NCBI RefSeq assembly: GCF_020884755.1
Contig: NZ_BPWE01000007.1
Location: forward strand, 1-64,000
Length of the DNA: 64,000 nucleotides
Reading direction: 5' to 3'
Source: Bifidobacterium mizhiense
Lineage (GTDB): Bacteria > Actinomycetota > Actinomycetes > Actinomycetales > Bifidobacteriaceae
The position numbers were made by a program, and so were the translations under genes. The first letter of the stretch is position 1, and the number at the start of each line of letters is the position of its first letter. The notes below the pieces were generated by a model, which was not told the origin of the DNA, ran no database searches, and saw only the letters and a program-made list of their open reading frames with translations. Shown piece after piece: positions 17,423-25,950 of the stretch.

Positions 17423-18064
17423 ATGGTCGACACAACGTTGAAGAATTCTGATGCCTTGAGCGCAGAGGATCACCCGGAGCCGAAAGTCCCCTCGGCAGTG
17501 GACAACACGGTTCCCCCGGACTACTTCCAAGGCCGCACTCCTATTCTGGTCATCATGGGGGTTTCCGGCTGCGGCAAGACCACCATGAACGAGCACCTCG
17601 GCAACAAGCTAGGCTGGGACATGGCCGAGGCCGACGACTTTCACCCCCAGGCCAACATCGACAAGATGGCCCGCGGCATCCCCCTGAACGATGAGGACCG
17701 ATGGCCCTGGCTGGACAGCATCCATGATTGGATCGAGGACCACATGCGGCGAGGGGTGCCCGGAACCGTCACCTGCTCGGCCCTGAAGCGGATCTATCGT
17801 GATCGCTTGCGGATGCCTGGGGTGGTCTTCATTCACCTGAGCGGGGACTACGACTCCATCATGGAACGGCTCTCCAAGCGGAAGGGCCACTTCATGAAGC
17901 CGCAGATGCTCCGCTCCCAGTTCGATGACCTGGAACCCTTGGGACCGGATGAGGTTCACCTGACCATCGACGTGGGTCTACGCATGTCTCCAGAGATCGA
18001 AGCCGAGGAGGTCATCGACACCCTGGGCCTGCAGTGCGACGTCAAGCAGGCAGCCCGCCAGTAG
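17423..18064 (+). CDS. gntK: Gluconokinase
   Basis: 213 residues. Residues 46-54 are the P-loop GVSGCGKTT, followed by the substrate region AEADDFHPQANIDKMARGIPLNDEDRWPWL, which is diagnostic for GntK-type kinases, and CSALKRIYRDRLR. It converts gluconate and ATP to 6-phosphogluconate. The ~40-residue N-terminal extension before the P-loop is longer than in the E. coli enzyme and hydrophilic. GAAAGG 6 bases before the ATG at 17423 supports this start. It lies in the gluconate operon between permease and dehydrogenase. Confidence 0.95.
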   Translation: MVDTTLKNSDALSAEDHPEPKVPSAVDNTVPPDYFQGRTPILVIMGVSGCGKTTMNEHLGNKLGWDMAEADDFHPQANIDKMARGIPLNDEDRWPWLDSIHDWIEDHMRRGVPGTVTCSALKRIYRDRLRMPGVVFIHLSGDYDSIMERLSKRKGHFMKPQMLRSQFDDLEPLGPDEVHLTIDVGLRMSPEIEAEEVIDTLGLQCDVKQAARQ

Positions 18065-18081
18065 CACCGACAATTCGGCCC

Positions 18082-18111
18082 GACCGCGGCCGACCACCAA
18101 CCATCGCGGTC
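18082..18111 (+). other. Hairpin between gntK and the short 6-phosphogluconate dehydrogenase gene
   Basis: GACCGCG (18082-18088) and CGCGGTC (18105-18111) form a 7-bp perfect stem with a 16-base loop. No T tract follows, so it is more likely an mRNA-processing or partial-attenuation element in the operon than a full terminator. Confidence 0.4.
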
Positions 18112-18151
18112 AACTTCACACTGTTGCAGTCAATGGAGAGGAACTGACACT

Positions 18152-19030
18152 ATGAAGATTGGCATGATCGGCCTGGGACGCATGGGCAAGAACATGGCAG
18201 ACCGCCTGCGCACCGGCGGCCACCAGGTGGTCGGCTACGACATCGCGCCGGACTCGGGCAGGGATGTGGACAGCTTGCAAGCCTTGGTCCAGGCCCTCGA
18301 GGCCCCCCGGGTGATCTGGGTCATGGTCCCGGCCGGCAAGCCCATCGAGTCCACGCTCGATCAACTGGGCAATCTGATGGAGCGCGGCGACCTGGTCGTG
18401 GATGGGGGTAACACCCGATTCACCCAGGACCAGGAACACGCCCAAGCCCTGGCCGCCAAGGGCATAGGCCTGGTGGATGTAGGCACCTCCAATGGCATCT
18501 GGGGCAAGGAGAAGGGCTACGCCCTGATGGTCGGCGGATCGGACCAGGACGTGGCCCGGATCCAGCCCATCCTGGACACCCTTAAGCCCGAAGGCGACTA
18601 CGGTCTGGTCCACGCGGGAGGCACCGGCGCGGGCCACTATGCCAAGATGGTCCACAACGGGATTGAGTACGGGATGATGCAGGCCCTGGCCGAGGGATAT
18701 GCGGTCCTGGAGGCCTCCGACCTGATCAAGGAGCCAGGCGAAGTGGTGGAGTCCTGGCGCAAGGGCTCGGTCATCCAGTCCTGGCTGCTGGACCTGCTGG
18801 CCCAGGCACTGAAAGAGGACCCGCACCTGAGCGGAATCGCTGGCAAGGCCGACGAGACCGGCGAGACCAAGTGGATGATCGCGGATGCCCTGGAGCTGGG
18901 GGTGCCCACACCGGCCATCACCTCAGCCCTCTATGCCCGCCAATCCTCCAAGATCGAGGACCCCATGACCATGAAGGTGGTCTCCGCCCTGCGCAGCGCC
19001 TTCGGTGGCCACCCCATCGTCAGGAAGTAA
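18152..19030 (+). CDS. 6-phosphogluconate dehydrogenase (decarboxylating), short NAD-type
   Basis: 292 residues, the short class, against ~470-490 for classical Gnd. GLGRMG (7-12) is the dinucleotide loop. The second strand ends GYDIAPDS with Asp30, a residue that usually selects NAD+ over NADP+. VVDGGNTRF, GTSNGIWGKEKG and catalytic AKMVHNGIEYGMM (Lys165, Asn169) complete the active site. It oxidises 6-phosphogluconate to ribulose 5-phosphate and CO2. It closes the gluconate operon and is preceded by GGAGAGG. The gene end overlaps the convergent GH43 gene by 11 bases. A second, long enzyme is encoded at 24372-25838. Confidence 0.92.
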   Translation: MKIGMIGLGRMGKNMADRLRTGGHQVVGYDIAPDSGRDVDSLQALVQALEAPRVIWVMVPAGKPIESTLDQLGNLMERGDLVVDGGNTRFTQDQEHAQALAAKGIGLVDVGTSNGIWGKEKGYALMVGGSDQDVARIQPILDTLKPEGDYGLVHAGGTGAGHYAKMVHNGIEYGMMQALAEGYAVLEASDLIKEPGEVVESWRKGSVIQSWLLDLLAQALKEDPHLSGIAGKADETGETKWMIADALELGVPTPAITSALYARQSSKIEDPMTMKVVSALRSAFGGHPIVRK

Positions 19031-19949
19031 CCGGGTTCCGGGCCGGGTACCAGTAGGATCCTACCTGCGGACGGACCTGGACCATGGCGCCGTCATCGGC
19101 GAAATCCAAGGGAGCGAAGACGATTTCGCGATGACAGCCGTCGCCTCGGCCGTCCTTGGCGAACCTGTGGTAGGCCACGATCCAGTCGTCCTGGCCTGGC
19201 ACACGGGTGATGCAGTGGTGTCCCGTGGCCAGGATTCCCTTGGCGTGATCGGCCTTGATCAGAACCTGGGGCGCGGTCCAAGGCCCGTCCAGCGATGGCG
19301 CCTTGGACCAGCGGATCTGGTAGCTCGGATCCCTGGTGTCGTTCTCCGACCAGGAGGCATAGTAGGTGTCTCCCCGTCGGCAAACAGTGACGGCCTCGCG
19401 GAAGTTGTCGGGCACAGCGGAGCGCACCGAACCCTCTTCCAGACGCAGGCCGTCCGGACTCAGCCGCCCCATGTAGGCACGGCTATTGCCCCAGAGCAGA
19501 TAGGGCACATCGTCGTCATCCACGAAGACCGAGGGATCGATGGGCAGGCAGTCATAGTCCCCCCGAGCGATGAATGGCTCCTGGGCCGCCCGGAAGGGTC
19601 CAGTTGGCCCAGGAGCGACAGCCTGGCCAATCTGCCCGTCGGCCACAAAATACAGGATGCAGCGTCCCTGGCGCACCAGCAGGCAGGGAGCCCAGGCACC
19701 CTGTCCCCCATGCCACCAGGGAACCTGGTCCAGGTCCAGGATTTTTCTGCGGGTCCAGTGGCATAGATCCCTGGATTCATAGACGTAGAAGGCGTGCGAG
19801 GACCAATCAGGCAGACCGTCCTCGGTGCAGTACAGGTACCAGCGGTCCCCGATCATGACCAGATCCGGGTCCGCACAGTAGCGATGCAAGGGATTGCTCG
19901 CCAATCCCATCCCCTTCGACCCTTGTTGTGCGCTTGCGAATTCCTCCAT
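19020..19949 (-). CDS. Glycoside hydrolase family 43 protein (intracellular)
   Basis: About 309 residues from the ATG at 19949; a further in-frame ATG exists at 20006. The five-bladed propeller family is indicated by the catalytic base Asp27 in ADPDLV, the pKa-modulating Asp148 in PIDPSVF and the general acid Glu195 in NFREAVTV. Family members cleave alpha-L-arabinofuranosyl or beta-xylosyl links; the exact specificity cannot be read. There is no signal peptide, so it acts on imported oligosaccharides. It lies 82 bases downstream of the MalG-type permease gene on the same strand, which makes it part of the ABC importer operon under the LacI regulator at 23265. Confidence 0.85.
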   Translation of the reverse strand: MEEFASAQQGSKGMGLASNPLHRYCADPDLVMIGDRWYLYCTEDGLPDWSSHAFYVYESRDLCHWTRRKILDLDQVPWWHGGQGAWAPCLLVRQGRCILYFVADGQIGQAVAPGPTGPFRAAQEPFIARGDYDCLPIDPSVFVDDDDVPYLLWGNSRAYMGRLSPDGLRLEEGSVRSAVPDNFREAVTVCRRGDTYYASWSENDTRDPSYQIRWSKAPSLDGPWTAPQVLIKADHAKGILATGHHCITRVPGQDDWIVAYHRFAKDGRGDGCHREIVFAPLDFADDGAMVQVRPQVGSYWYPARNPVTS

Positions 19950-20031
19950 GGACTGTGACTCCGATTCCTTATGAGTGCGGCGGCCGGAACCTCCGACCGC
20001 CGCCATTGACTACGACCTTCCGACTGGTCGC

Positions 20032-20889
20032 TTACCCCTTGACTGCCCCGGCAACCAGCCCGGAGACGATCCACTTCTGGCAGAAGATGAAGAAGACGAA
20101 GACCGGGATCAGGGCCAGGACCGTAATGGTCATGAAGCTGGGCCAATCAGTGGTGAACTGGCCGACCGCGTTGTAGACCTGCAGAACGATGGTGCGCAGG
20201 TTGGAGCTGCTGATGAAGACGTTGGCTGTCATGAAGTCGTTCCAGGTCGACATGGTCTGGAAGACCACCACCGTGGTCAGGATGGGCCTGATCAGAGGCA
20301 GCACGATGCTCCAGAAGATCCTTAGGGGGCCGGCCCCGTCGATCCTGGCGGCCTCGATGACCTCAAAGGGCAGGGACTGCATGTAGCCCACAATCAGGAA
20401 GTAGCAGAAGACCGCGCCACCCAGGTACATGATGATCAGGCCAAGGAGCGTGTTGACCAGCCCCACGCTAGACTCCATCCGATAGAGGGGAATCAGGGTG
20501 GACTGGGTGGGGATGACGAAGGCGATCATGAGGATCACCCCGATGACCGAGGTGAAGATCGACTTGCGCAGGATCATCCCGTAGGCAGCCAGGGCTCCGA
20601 TCAACACCTGGAAGAGGACCCCGAAGAAAGTGACGATCAGGGTGTTGACCAGGCTGCGGACGATGGGCACCGTAGCGAAGGCCCGCGTGTAGTTGCGCAG
20701 CGTCCACTGCTTGGGCAGGCCCAGGGGATTGGTGGCCATGTCGGGGATGGTCTTGAAGGTGTTGATCAGGATGTACCAGAGGGGCACAGCGCAGATCAGG
20801 GCGATGATCAGCACCACCACGCTTCTGACTGTCGAACGCCGCCGTTCCCGCTGGCTCAGAGTCAGGGTCGAGCTCTTGTTGCTGCTCAT
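20032..20889 (-). CDS. Carbohydrate ABC transporter permease, MalG type
   Basis: 285 residues with six membrane segments. The cytoplasmic EAA loop reads EAARIDGAGPLRIFWSIVLPLI, which docks onto the ATPase. It is one half of the membrane pore of a CUT1 sugar importer. It overlaps the upstream permease gene by 4 bases (ATGA), so the two are coupled. No ATPase gene lies in the operon; CUT1 systems commonly borrow a shared MsmK-like ATPase from elsewhere in the chromosome. Confidence 0.94.
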   Translation of the reverse strand: MSSNKSSTLTLSQRERRRSTVRSVVVLIIALICAVPLWYILINTFKTIPDMATNPLGLPKQWTLRNYTRAFATVPIVRSLVNTLIVTFFGVLFQVLIGALAAYGMILRKSIFTSVIGVILMIAFVIPTQSTLIPLYRMESSVGLVNTLLGLIIMYLGGAVFCYFLIVGYMQSLPFEVIEAARIDGAGPLRIFWSIVLPLIRPILTTVVVFQTMSTWNDFMTANVFISSSNLRTIVLQVYNAVGQFTTDWPSFMTITVLALIPVFVFFIFCQKWIVSGLVAGAVKG

Positions 20890-21815
20890 TGGAACCTCCT
20901 GGAAATCAGGCTGGCGGCACCCATCTGGGCGAAGACCACCAGGGCCGTAGCCAGAGTGAACAGGACCGCCAGGGCCGAGCCCAGCCCATACTGGGACTGG
21001 CCGATGCCCTGCTGAATGATGGACTGGGTCACCGTATAAGTGGAGTACCCGGGGCCGCCCTTGGTCATGGTGTAGGGCAGGTCGTAGACCTTGAGGCCTC
21101 CTGACATGAGCAGGAAGCTGGAGGTGACGATGCCTGGAATCAGCTGGGGCAGGGTGATGTGGACGAACTGCTGACGGCTGGTGGCCCCATCCACCGTGGC
21201 CTGCTCATAGAGGTCGCCGGGAATGGACTGCAGGAAGGCCAGGTAGAGGGTGGCGTGCCAACCGATCTGCGCCCAAACTGCGATGAAGATGACGCAGCAG
21301 CGGGCCAGGGTCGAATTGGACAGCCAGGGCACCGGACCCAGGCCGAAGACGCCCAGGATGGTGTTGAAGACGCCTGACTTCATGGGCGAGAAGATGTACT
21401 TCCAAACCATGCCCATGATGGCCAGCGATGGCACGCTGAAGAAGAAGAACAGGGAACGGGCGAAGTTGCGGCCCCAGAACTTCCGGTTCAGGGTGACAGC
21501 CAGGGGGATGGCGAAGATGGTCACCAGGACCGTCTGGGCCACGGCGTACAGGATGGTGAACACCAGGCCCTGCATGGTCGAGGAATCGGTGAACACGCTG
21601 TGGTAGTTCTTCCAGCCCACATAGTGCATGTTCAGGCTGTAGCCGTTGAAGTCGGTCACCGAGTAGATGATGGTCTGCACCAGTGGCACCGCGAAGAGGA
21701 TGACGAAGACGGCCAGGATAGGCAGGAGGAACCAGAAAGAGGTCAGATCCTGCCGCAGGCCGAGCATGCGCCGCCGATGGGCGTTGGCACGCTCCGAGGC
21801 AGATTGGGAAGCCAT
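20886..21815 (-). CDS. Carbohydrate ABC transporter permease, MalF type
   Basis: 309 residues with six membrane segments after a ~30-residue cytoplasmic N-terminus (HRRRMLGLRQDLTS). The EAA loop is EQATVDGATSRQQFVHITLPQL. It forms the pore with the MalG-type partner. It starts 13 bases after the binding-protein gene and is translationally coupled to the next permease. The transported sugar is inferred from the neighbouring GH43 gene to be an arabino- or xylo-oligosaccharide, with low certainty. Confidence 0.94.
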   Translation of the reverse strand: MASQSASERANAHRRRMLGLRQDLTSFWFLLPILAVFVILFAVPLVQTIIYSVTDFNGYSLNMHYVGWKNYHSVFTDSSTMQGLVFTILYAVAQTVLVTIFAIPLAVTLNRKFWGRNFARSLFFFFSVPSLAIMGMVWKYIFSPMKSGVFNTILGVFGLGPVPWLSNSTLARCCVIFIAVWAQIGWHATLYLAFLQSIPGDLYEQATVDGATSRQQFVHITLPQLIPGIVTSSFLLMSGGLKVYDLPYTMTKGGPGYSTYTVTQSIIQQGIGQSQYGLGSALAVLFTLATALVVFAQMGAASLISRRFQ

Positions 21816-21828
21816 GATCCAGCCCTTC

Positions 21829-23079
21829 CTACTTGACCGAGGCCATCTTGTCGTCGATGGCCTTGGCCCACTGATCCAGGTTGATGGATCCTTGGACCAG
21901 CTGCTGGGTCTCGGACTGGCGGACGGTGGTCAGCACATCCGGCTTGGCGTAGAAGTTCATAAGCAGGAAGTAGTGGCCCGGCTGCACGTTGGCCCGGTAG
22001 ACCTGCTCATACTCGGGCTTGACCTTGGCCTTGAACCCCTGGACGGTGATGGCATCCCCGTTGTCGGCCGAACGCTGCAGGGCCCAGCGGCTGTCCATGA
22101 AGGTCAGGAACTTCTGGGCTGCCTTGAGCTTGGCGCCCTTGAGGTGGGAGTAGATGGCGTAGGCAGGCGATGGCGATCCCTGGGCATAGTTGACCATGCC
22201 CTTCTCCATGAGCGGCATGGGGGCCATGCCATACTTGAGCCCGGACTGGCCGATGGATGGCAGGTCCCAGGGGCCGGTGCAGATCATCGCCACCTGGCCG
22301 TTGATGAACTGGGTCTTCATGTCGTCGCCGCTGATGCCGACCGTGTCCCGGGTGACCAGGCCCTGGTCGTAGAGCTTCATCCAGGCCGCAGCCGCCTCGC
22401 GCTGGTCGCTGCCTGGCTTTTGCGGGCGGCGGTCGATCAGGCTGGTCACATCGACCTTGTCCCTGTCGAACTGCGAGCCCATGAAGGCATCGGGGATCCT
22501 GCTGGGGCCATCGGCGATGGTCTCCAGGAAGGGCGTGACCCCGGCGGCCTTGAGCTTCTTGCACAGCTGCAGGAAGCCATCCCAGGTCTGCGGGACCTCC
22601 TTGGCACCCGCCTTGGCCAGCAGGTCCTTGTTGTAGACGATTCCTGAGGCCCAGGAGGACACGGACATGCCGTAGACCTTGCCCTGATGGCTGACGAAGT
22701 CCTTGTTGGCCTTGGAGATGTTGCGCATGAAGGGCTCATCGGTCAGGTCTCGCACGTAGCCGTTCTTGATCAGGTCAGCCTTGTTCTCGGAGGTGATGAC
22801 GAACACATCCGGGGCCTGGTTGCCGACCAGCCGGGTCTGCAGGGTCTGGATGTACTCAGGGGTCGGCGGCGAATAGCTGAAGTCCACCTTGATCCCGGGG
22901 TTCTCCTGCTCGAATTGGTCGATGTATGGCCTCATCACCTGTTCGTTGTTCCATGACAGGAAGGTCAGCGTGGTCTTGGATCCGTCAGCGCCACCAGCCC
23001 CGCAGGCACCCATGGCCGACACCACCATGCCGACCCCAAGCGCCGCAGCTATGCCCTTCCATGCTCGCTTCAGCTTCAT
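21829..23079 (-). CDS. Sugar ABC transporter substrate-binding lipoprotein
   Basis: 416 residues. The N-terminus MKLKRAWKG, a hydrophobic stretch and the lipobox SAMGAC with Cys26 mark a lipoprotein attached to the outer face of the membrane. The mature part is a type-1 extracellular solute-binding protein (TTLTFLSWNNEQ, then DVFVITSENKADLIKNGYVRDLTD and GPWDLPSIG). AAGGAGG 5 bases before the ATG at 23079 fixes the start. It is the first gene of the importer operon and lies behind a promoter overlapped by twin operators. Confidence 0.94.
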   Translation of the reverse strand: MKLKRAWKGIAAALGVGMVVSAMGACGAGGADGSKTTLTFLSWNNEQVMRPYIDQFEQENPGIKVDFSYSPPTPEYIQTLQTRLVGNQAPDVFVITSENKADLIKNGYVRDLTDEPFMRNISKANKDFVSHQGKVYGMSVSSWASGIVYNKDLLAKAGAKEVPQTWDGFLQLCKKLKAAGVTPFLETIADGPSRIPDAFMGSQFDRDKVDVTSLIDRRPQKPGSDQREAAAAWMKLYDQGLVTRDTVGISGDDMKTQFINGQVAMICTGPWDLPSIGQSGLKYGMAPMPLMEKGMVNYAQGSPSPAYAIYSHLKGAKLKAAQKFLTFMDSRWALQRSADNGDAITVQGFKAKVKPEYEQVYRANVQPGHYFLLMNFYAKPDVLTTVRQSETQQLVQGSINLDQWAKAIDDKMASVK

Positions 23080-23141
23080 GACTCCTCCTTGCAATCAATC
23101 CTCTGAACATCCGTCCGGGCTGTTCAACGTCGAAGCCCGCG

Positions 23142-23203
23142 AATTGACACGATTCAACTGCTGTCACAATATGGTATAGCACGTTGGTTGAATCGTGTCA
23201 ATT
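23142..23203. promoter_or_regulatory. Twin LacI-type operators overlapping divergent promoters
   Basis: AATTGACACGATTCAAC (23142-23158) and its exact complement (23187-23203) face each other. Each arm holds a LacI-like TTGACACGATTCAA site, with centres 44 bp apart, about four helical turns. Each arm also supplies a TTGACA -35 box: on the minus strand 17 bases lead to TATACC, and on the plus strand 17 bases lead to CAATAT. The repressor is probably the LacI protein encoded at 23265. Confidence 0.75.
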
Positions 23204-23264
23204 ACATTCTGATAAGGCCACCCGCGTGCCTAAGATAATGGCTGAACCCCGGGAAAGGTGCGAG

Positions 23265-24299
23265 ATGGTGACGATGAGCGATGTGGCCAAGGAGGCGCAG
23301 GTCTCTCGAGCCACTGCCTCCTATGCCCTTCGAGGCGATACACGTATAGCGGATGACACCAGGCGCAGGGTTCTGCTCGCCGCCCGCAAGCTCCGCTACT
23401 CGGCCAACCTGTCAGCCAGAAGCCTGCGCTCAGGCAAGAGTGGCATCATCGGGGTGGCTATCTTCGAGCTGGACAAGCCCTACCCTGCACAGATGAGTGC
23501 GGCCATCTCCCGGCAGATCAACGCCCACGGCATGCAGGCCATCATCCAGCAGACCTCCAACTCCAAGCAGGACGAGGTCTCCATCCTGAGGCATGTGACC
23601 AGTCAGCTGTGCGACGGCACCATCTTCAGTCCTGGCAGCATCACCAATGAAGAGATGCAGGAGCTGGCCGACGGCAAGCCTCTGGTCCTGCTGGACGATC
23701 CCTCGGCCCAGCCGGTCTTCGATTCGGTCATGACCGCCGGATTCGAGGGAGCCGCTATGGCCGTGCAGCACCTGCTGGACTGCGGATGCCGACGAATAGG
23801 CGTGGTGGGTGCCGACATGACGGCCAGCAGCGATCCGGTCCAACGGCACTCGGTTCGCGGTCGCAGGGTGGCCGGCTGCCTGAAGGCTCTGAAGGACGCC
23901 GGAATCAAGGCCCGCCCCAAAGACTTCCTGCCCCTGGACCGCTGGGACGGGGAAATGGCACGCGACCTGGGCCATCATCTGGCGGAAACATCCGGCGAGC
24001 CCTTTGACGGCATTTTCTGTATGACCGACTCTCTGGCCTTAGGTCTGATCCGAGGATTGCACGAATGCGGCGTGGAGGTCCCCAGGGACCTGGCCGTCGT
24101 GGGATTCGACGGCATCCAGGAGGGAGAGTCCTACATACCCTCGCTGACCACTATCAGCACCGACAAGGACGACCTGGCCCGCAAGGCGGTGGATGCCCTG
24201 CTGACCCGTCTGCAGGGAAGCGATGAGAATCATCCCCCCACCCGGACGACCGCCGCCTGCCGGCTGGTGGTCCGGGAATCCACAGCCAAGATCCGCTGA
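23265..24299 (+). CDS. LacI-family transcriptional regulator of the adjacent ABC/GH43 operon
   Basis: 344 residues. The N-terminal HTH reads MSDVAKEAQVSRATASYALRG, with the hinge helix SANLSARSLRSGKSGIIGV, then a periplasmic-binding-protein-like effector domain ending GFDGIQEGESYIPSLTTIS. It should repress its own gene and the divergent importer operon until a sugar binds. Start at ATG 23265 (MVTMSDV) is preferred because AAAGG stands 8 bases upstream; the frame is open to 23184. The twin operators lie between it and the binding-protein gene. It ends at a bidirectional terminator. Confidence 0.93.
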   Translation: MVTMSDVAKEAQVSRATASYALRGDTRIADDTRRRVLLAARKLRYSANLSARSLRSGKSGIIGVAIFELDKPYPAQMSAAISRQINAHGMQAIIQQTSNSKQDEVSILRHVTSQLCDGTIFSPGSITNEEMQELADGKPLVLLDDPSAQPVFDSVMTAGFEGAAMAVQHLLDCGCRRIGVVGADMTASSDPVQRHSVRGRRVAGCLKALKDAGIKARPKDFLPLDRWDGEMARDLGHHLAETSGEPFDGIFCMTDSLALGLIRGLHECGVEVPRDLAVVGFDGIQEGESYIPSLTTISTDKDDLARKAVDALLTRLQGSDENHPPTRTTAACRLVVRESTAKIR

Positions 24300-24311
24300 C
24301 AAGATGATAAA

Positions 24312-24353
24312 AAGGGGTCCGCGCTGCCGTCTCAGCGGCTGCTCGGACCCCTT
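24312..24353. terminator. Bidirectional terminator between LacI gene and gnd
   Basis: AAGGGGTCCG (24312-24321) pairs perfectly with CGGACCCCTT (24344-24353), and a smaller GCCG/CGGC stem lies in the loop. It sits between two convergent genes, with A-rich sequence on the left side that becomes T-rich for the minus-strand transcript. Confidence 0.75.
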
Positions 24354-24371
24354 GCGATTCTGGCGAGAAGC

Positions 24372-25838
24372 TCAGTCCTGCTTGATCTCGGACTTGTCCT
24401 CGGCCCAGAGGGTGTGGAAGGCACCTGGCTGATCCACACGCCCATAGGTGTGGGCGCCGAAGAGGTCACGCTGGCCCTGAATCAGGGCGGCAGGGAGCCT
24501 ATCGGAACGCAGCCCGTCGTAGTAGGACAGGGAGCTGGCGAAGACAGGGATGGGGATGCCGGCCTGGGTGGCACGGGCCACGACACGCCGCCAGGAATCC
24601 TGAGCCTGCTCGACCGCCTGCTTGAAGAAGGGGTCGAAGAGCAGGGAGCCCGGCTCACGGCCAGAGGCGTATGCATCGGAGATCCGGTTCAGGAACTTGG
24701 CCCGAATGATGCAGCCGCCACGCCAGATGCGGGCGATGGCACCCATGTCCAGCTTCCAGCCGTAGACCTGGGCACCCTCCTGCATCTCGTTGAACCCCTG
24801 GGCGTAGGCCACGATCTTGGAGGCGTAGAGGGCCTGACGGATGTCCTCAATGAAGGACTTGCGAGCCTCGGGATCGGCGGCCAGGTCGGCCATGACGGCC
24901 TTGGGCTGCGGCCCCTTCAGGCCCTCCTGGGCCGCTTGGCTGCGCAGCTCGGGCGAAGAGGACAGTCCCCGGGCGAAGACGGCCTCGCCAATGCCGGTCA
25001 CGGGCACGGCAAGATCCAACGCGGTCTGCACGGTCCAGGTGCCGGTGCCCTTCATGCCAGCCTGGTCGGTGACGATGTCGATGAAGGGCTTGCCGGTGGC
25101 AGCATCGGTGTGATGGAGCACTTCAGCAGTGATCTGCACCAGGTAGGAGTTCAGATCCCCCTGGTTCCACTCTTCGAAGACCTTGGCGATGGCCTCGGGC
25201 TCCATGCCCAGACCCCGGCGCATCAGGTCATAGGACTCGGCGATCACCTGCATGTCGGCGTACTCGATGCCGTTGTGGACCATCTTGACGAAGTGGCCCG
25301 CACCGTCGGTGCCGATGTGGGTGACGCAGGGTTCCCCATCGACCTTGGCGGCGATGGATTCCAGGATGGGCCCCAGGGTCTTCCAGGACTCATCGGTCCC
25401 GCCGGGCATCATGGAGGGCCCCAGGAGGGCGCCCTGCTCGCCTCCCGAGACGCCGCAGCCCACGAAGTGCAGCCCGCGGGCCCTGATGGCCTTCTCCCGG
25501 CGGATGGTGTCCTTGAAGTAGGCATTGCCGGCATCGACGATGATGTCACCGGGCTCCATCAGGTCGGCCAGGTCGTTGATCATCTGGTCGGTGGGATCCC
25601 CGGCCTTGACCATGATGATGGCCGTGCGGGGCTTGGTCAGCGAGGCCACGAACTCCTGCAGGGTCTTGGCCGGAACGAACCGGCCCTCCTGGCCATGATC
25701 GTTGATCAGGGTCTCGGTGCGCGAATAGTGGCGGTTGTAGACCGCTACGGTATTGCCGTGCCGTGCCAGGTTCCTGGACAGGCTGGCACCCATGGCGGCC
25801 AGACCCACGACTCCGATATTGGCTTGAGCTTGTGTCAT
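24372..25838 (-). CDS. gnd: 6-phosphogluconate dehydrogenase (decarboxylating), long NADP-type
   Basis: 488 residues, the classical length. VVGLAAMG is the dinucleotide loop, and the next strand ends VYNRHYSRTE, where Asn-Arg is the usual NADP+ 2'-phosphate pocket. VGCGVSGGEQGALLGPSMMPGG and KMVHNGIEYADMQ are the active-site stretches. The C-terminal all-helical domain (GCIIRAKFL, AQRDLFGAHTYGR) is complete. It carries out the same reaction as the short enzyme at 18152 but stands alone. AAAGGTGATG before ATG 25838 supports the start; an upstream in-frame ATG at 25946 is unlikely. Confidence 0.96.
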   Translation of the reverse strand: MTQAQANIGVVGLAAMGASLSRNLARHGNTVAVYNRHYSRTETLINDHGQEGRFVPAKTLQEFVASLTKPRTAIIMVKAGDPTDQMINDLADLMEPGDIIVDAGNAYFKDTIRREKAIRARGLHFVGCGVSGGEQGALLGPSMMPGGTDESWKTLGPILESIAAKVDGEPCVTHIGTDGAGHFVKMVHNGIEYADMQVIAESYDLMRRGLGMEPEAIAKVFEEWNQGDLNSYLVQITAEVLHHTDAATGKPFIDIVTDQAGMKGTGTWTVQTALDLAVPVTGIGEAVFARGLSSSPELRSQAAQEGLKGPQPKAVMADLAADPEARKSFIEDIRQALYASKIVAYAQGFNEMQEGAQVYGWKLDMGAIARIWRGGCIIRAKFLNRISDAYASGREPGSLLFDPFFKQAVEQAQDSWRRVVARATQAGIPIPVFASSLSYYDGLRSDRLPAALIQGQRDLFGAHTYGRVDQPGAFHTLWAEDKSEIKQD

Positions 25839-25950
25839 CACATCACCTTTCGACGGTAGCCCGGAAAGGCCGGGCACCAGGTTCCATGCCGTCAATTCTA
25901 TGGCCCGGACTCGATTTGAGCCAGGCTCCCCGGGGTGAGATTCCACTCAT

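Noticed and set aside
24414..25859. Long open frame on the plus strand opposite gnd
   Set aside because: It is the antisense shadow of a GC-rich gene, has no ribosome site and gives a low-complexity Gly/Leu/His product without known motifs.
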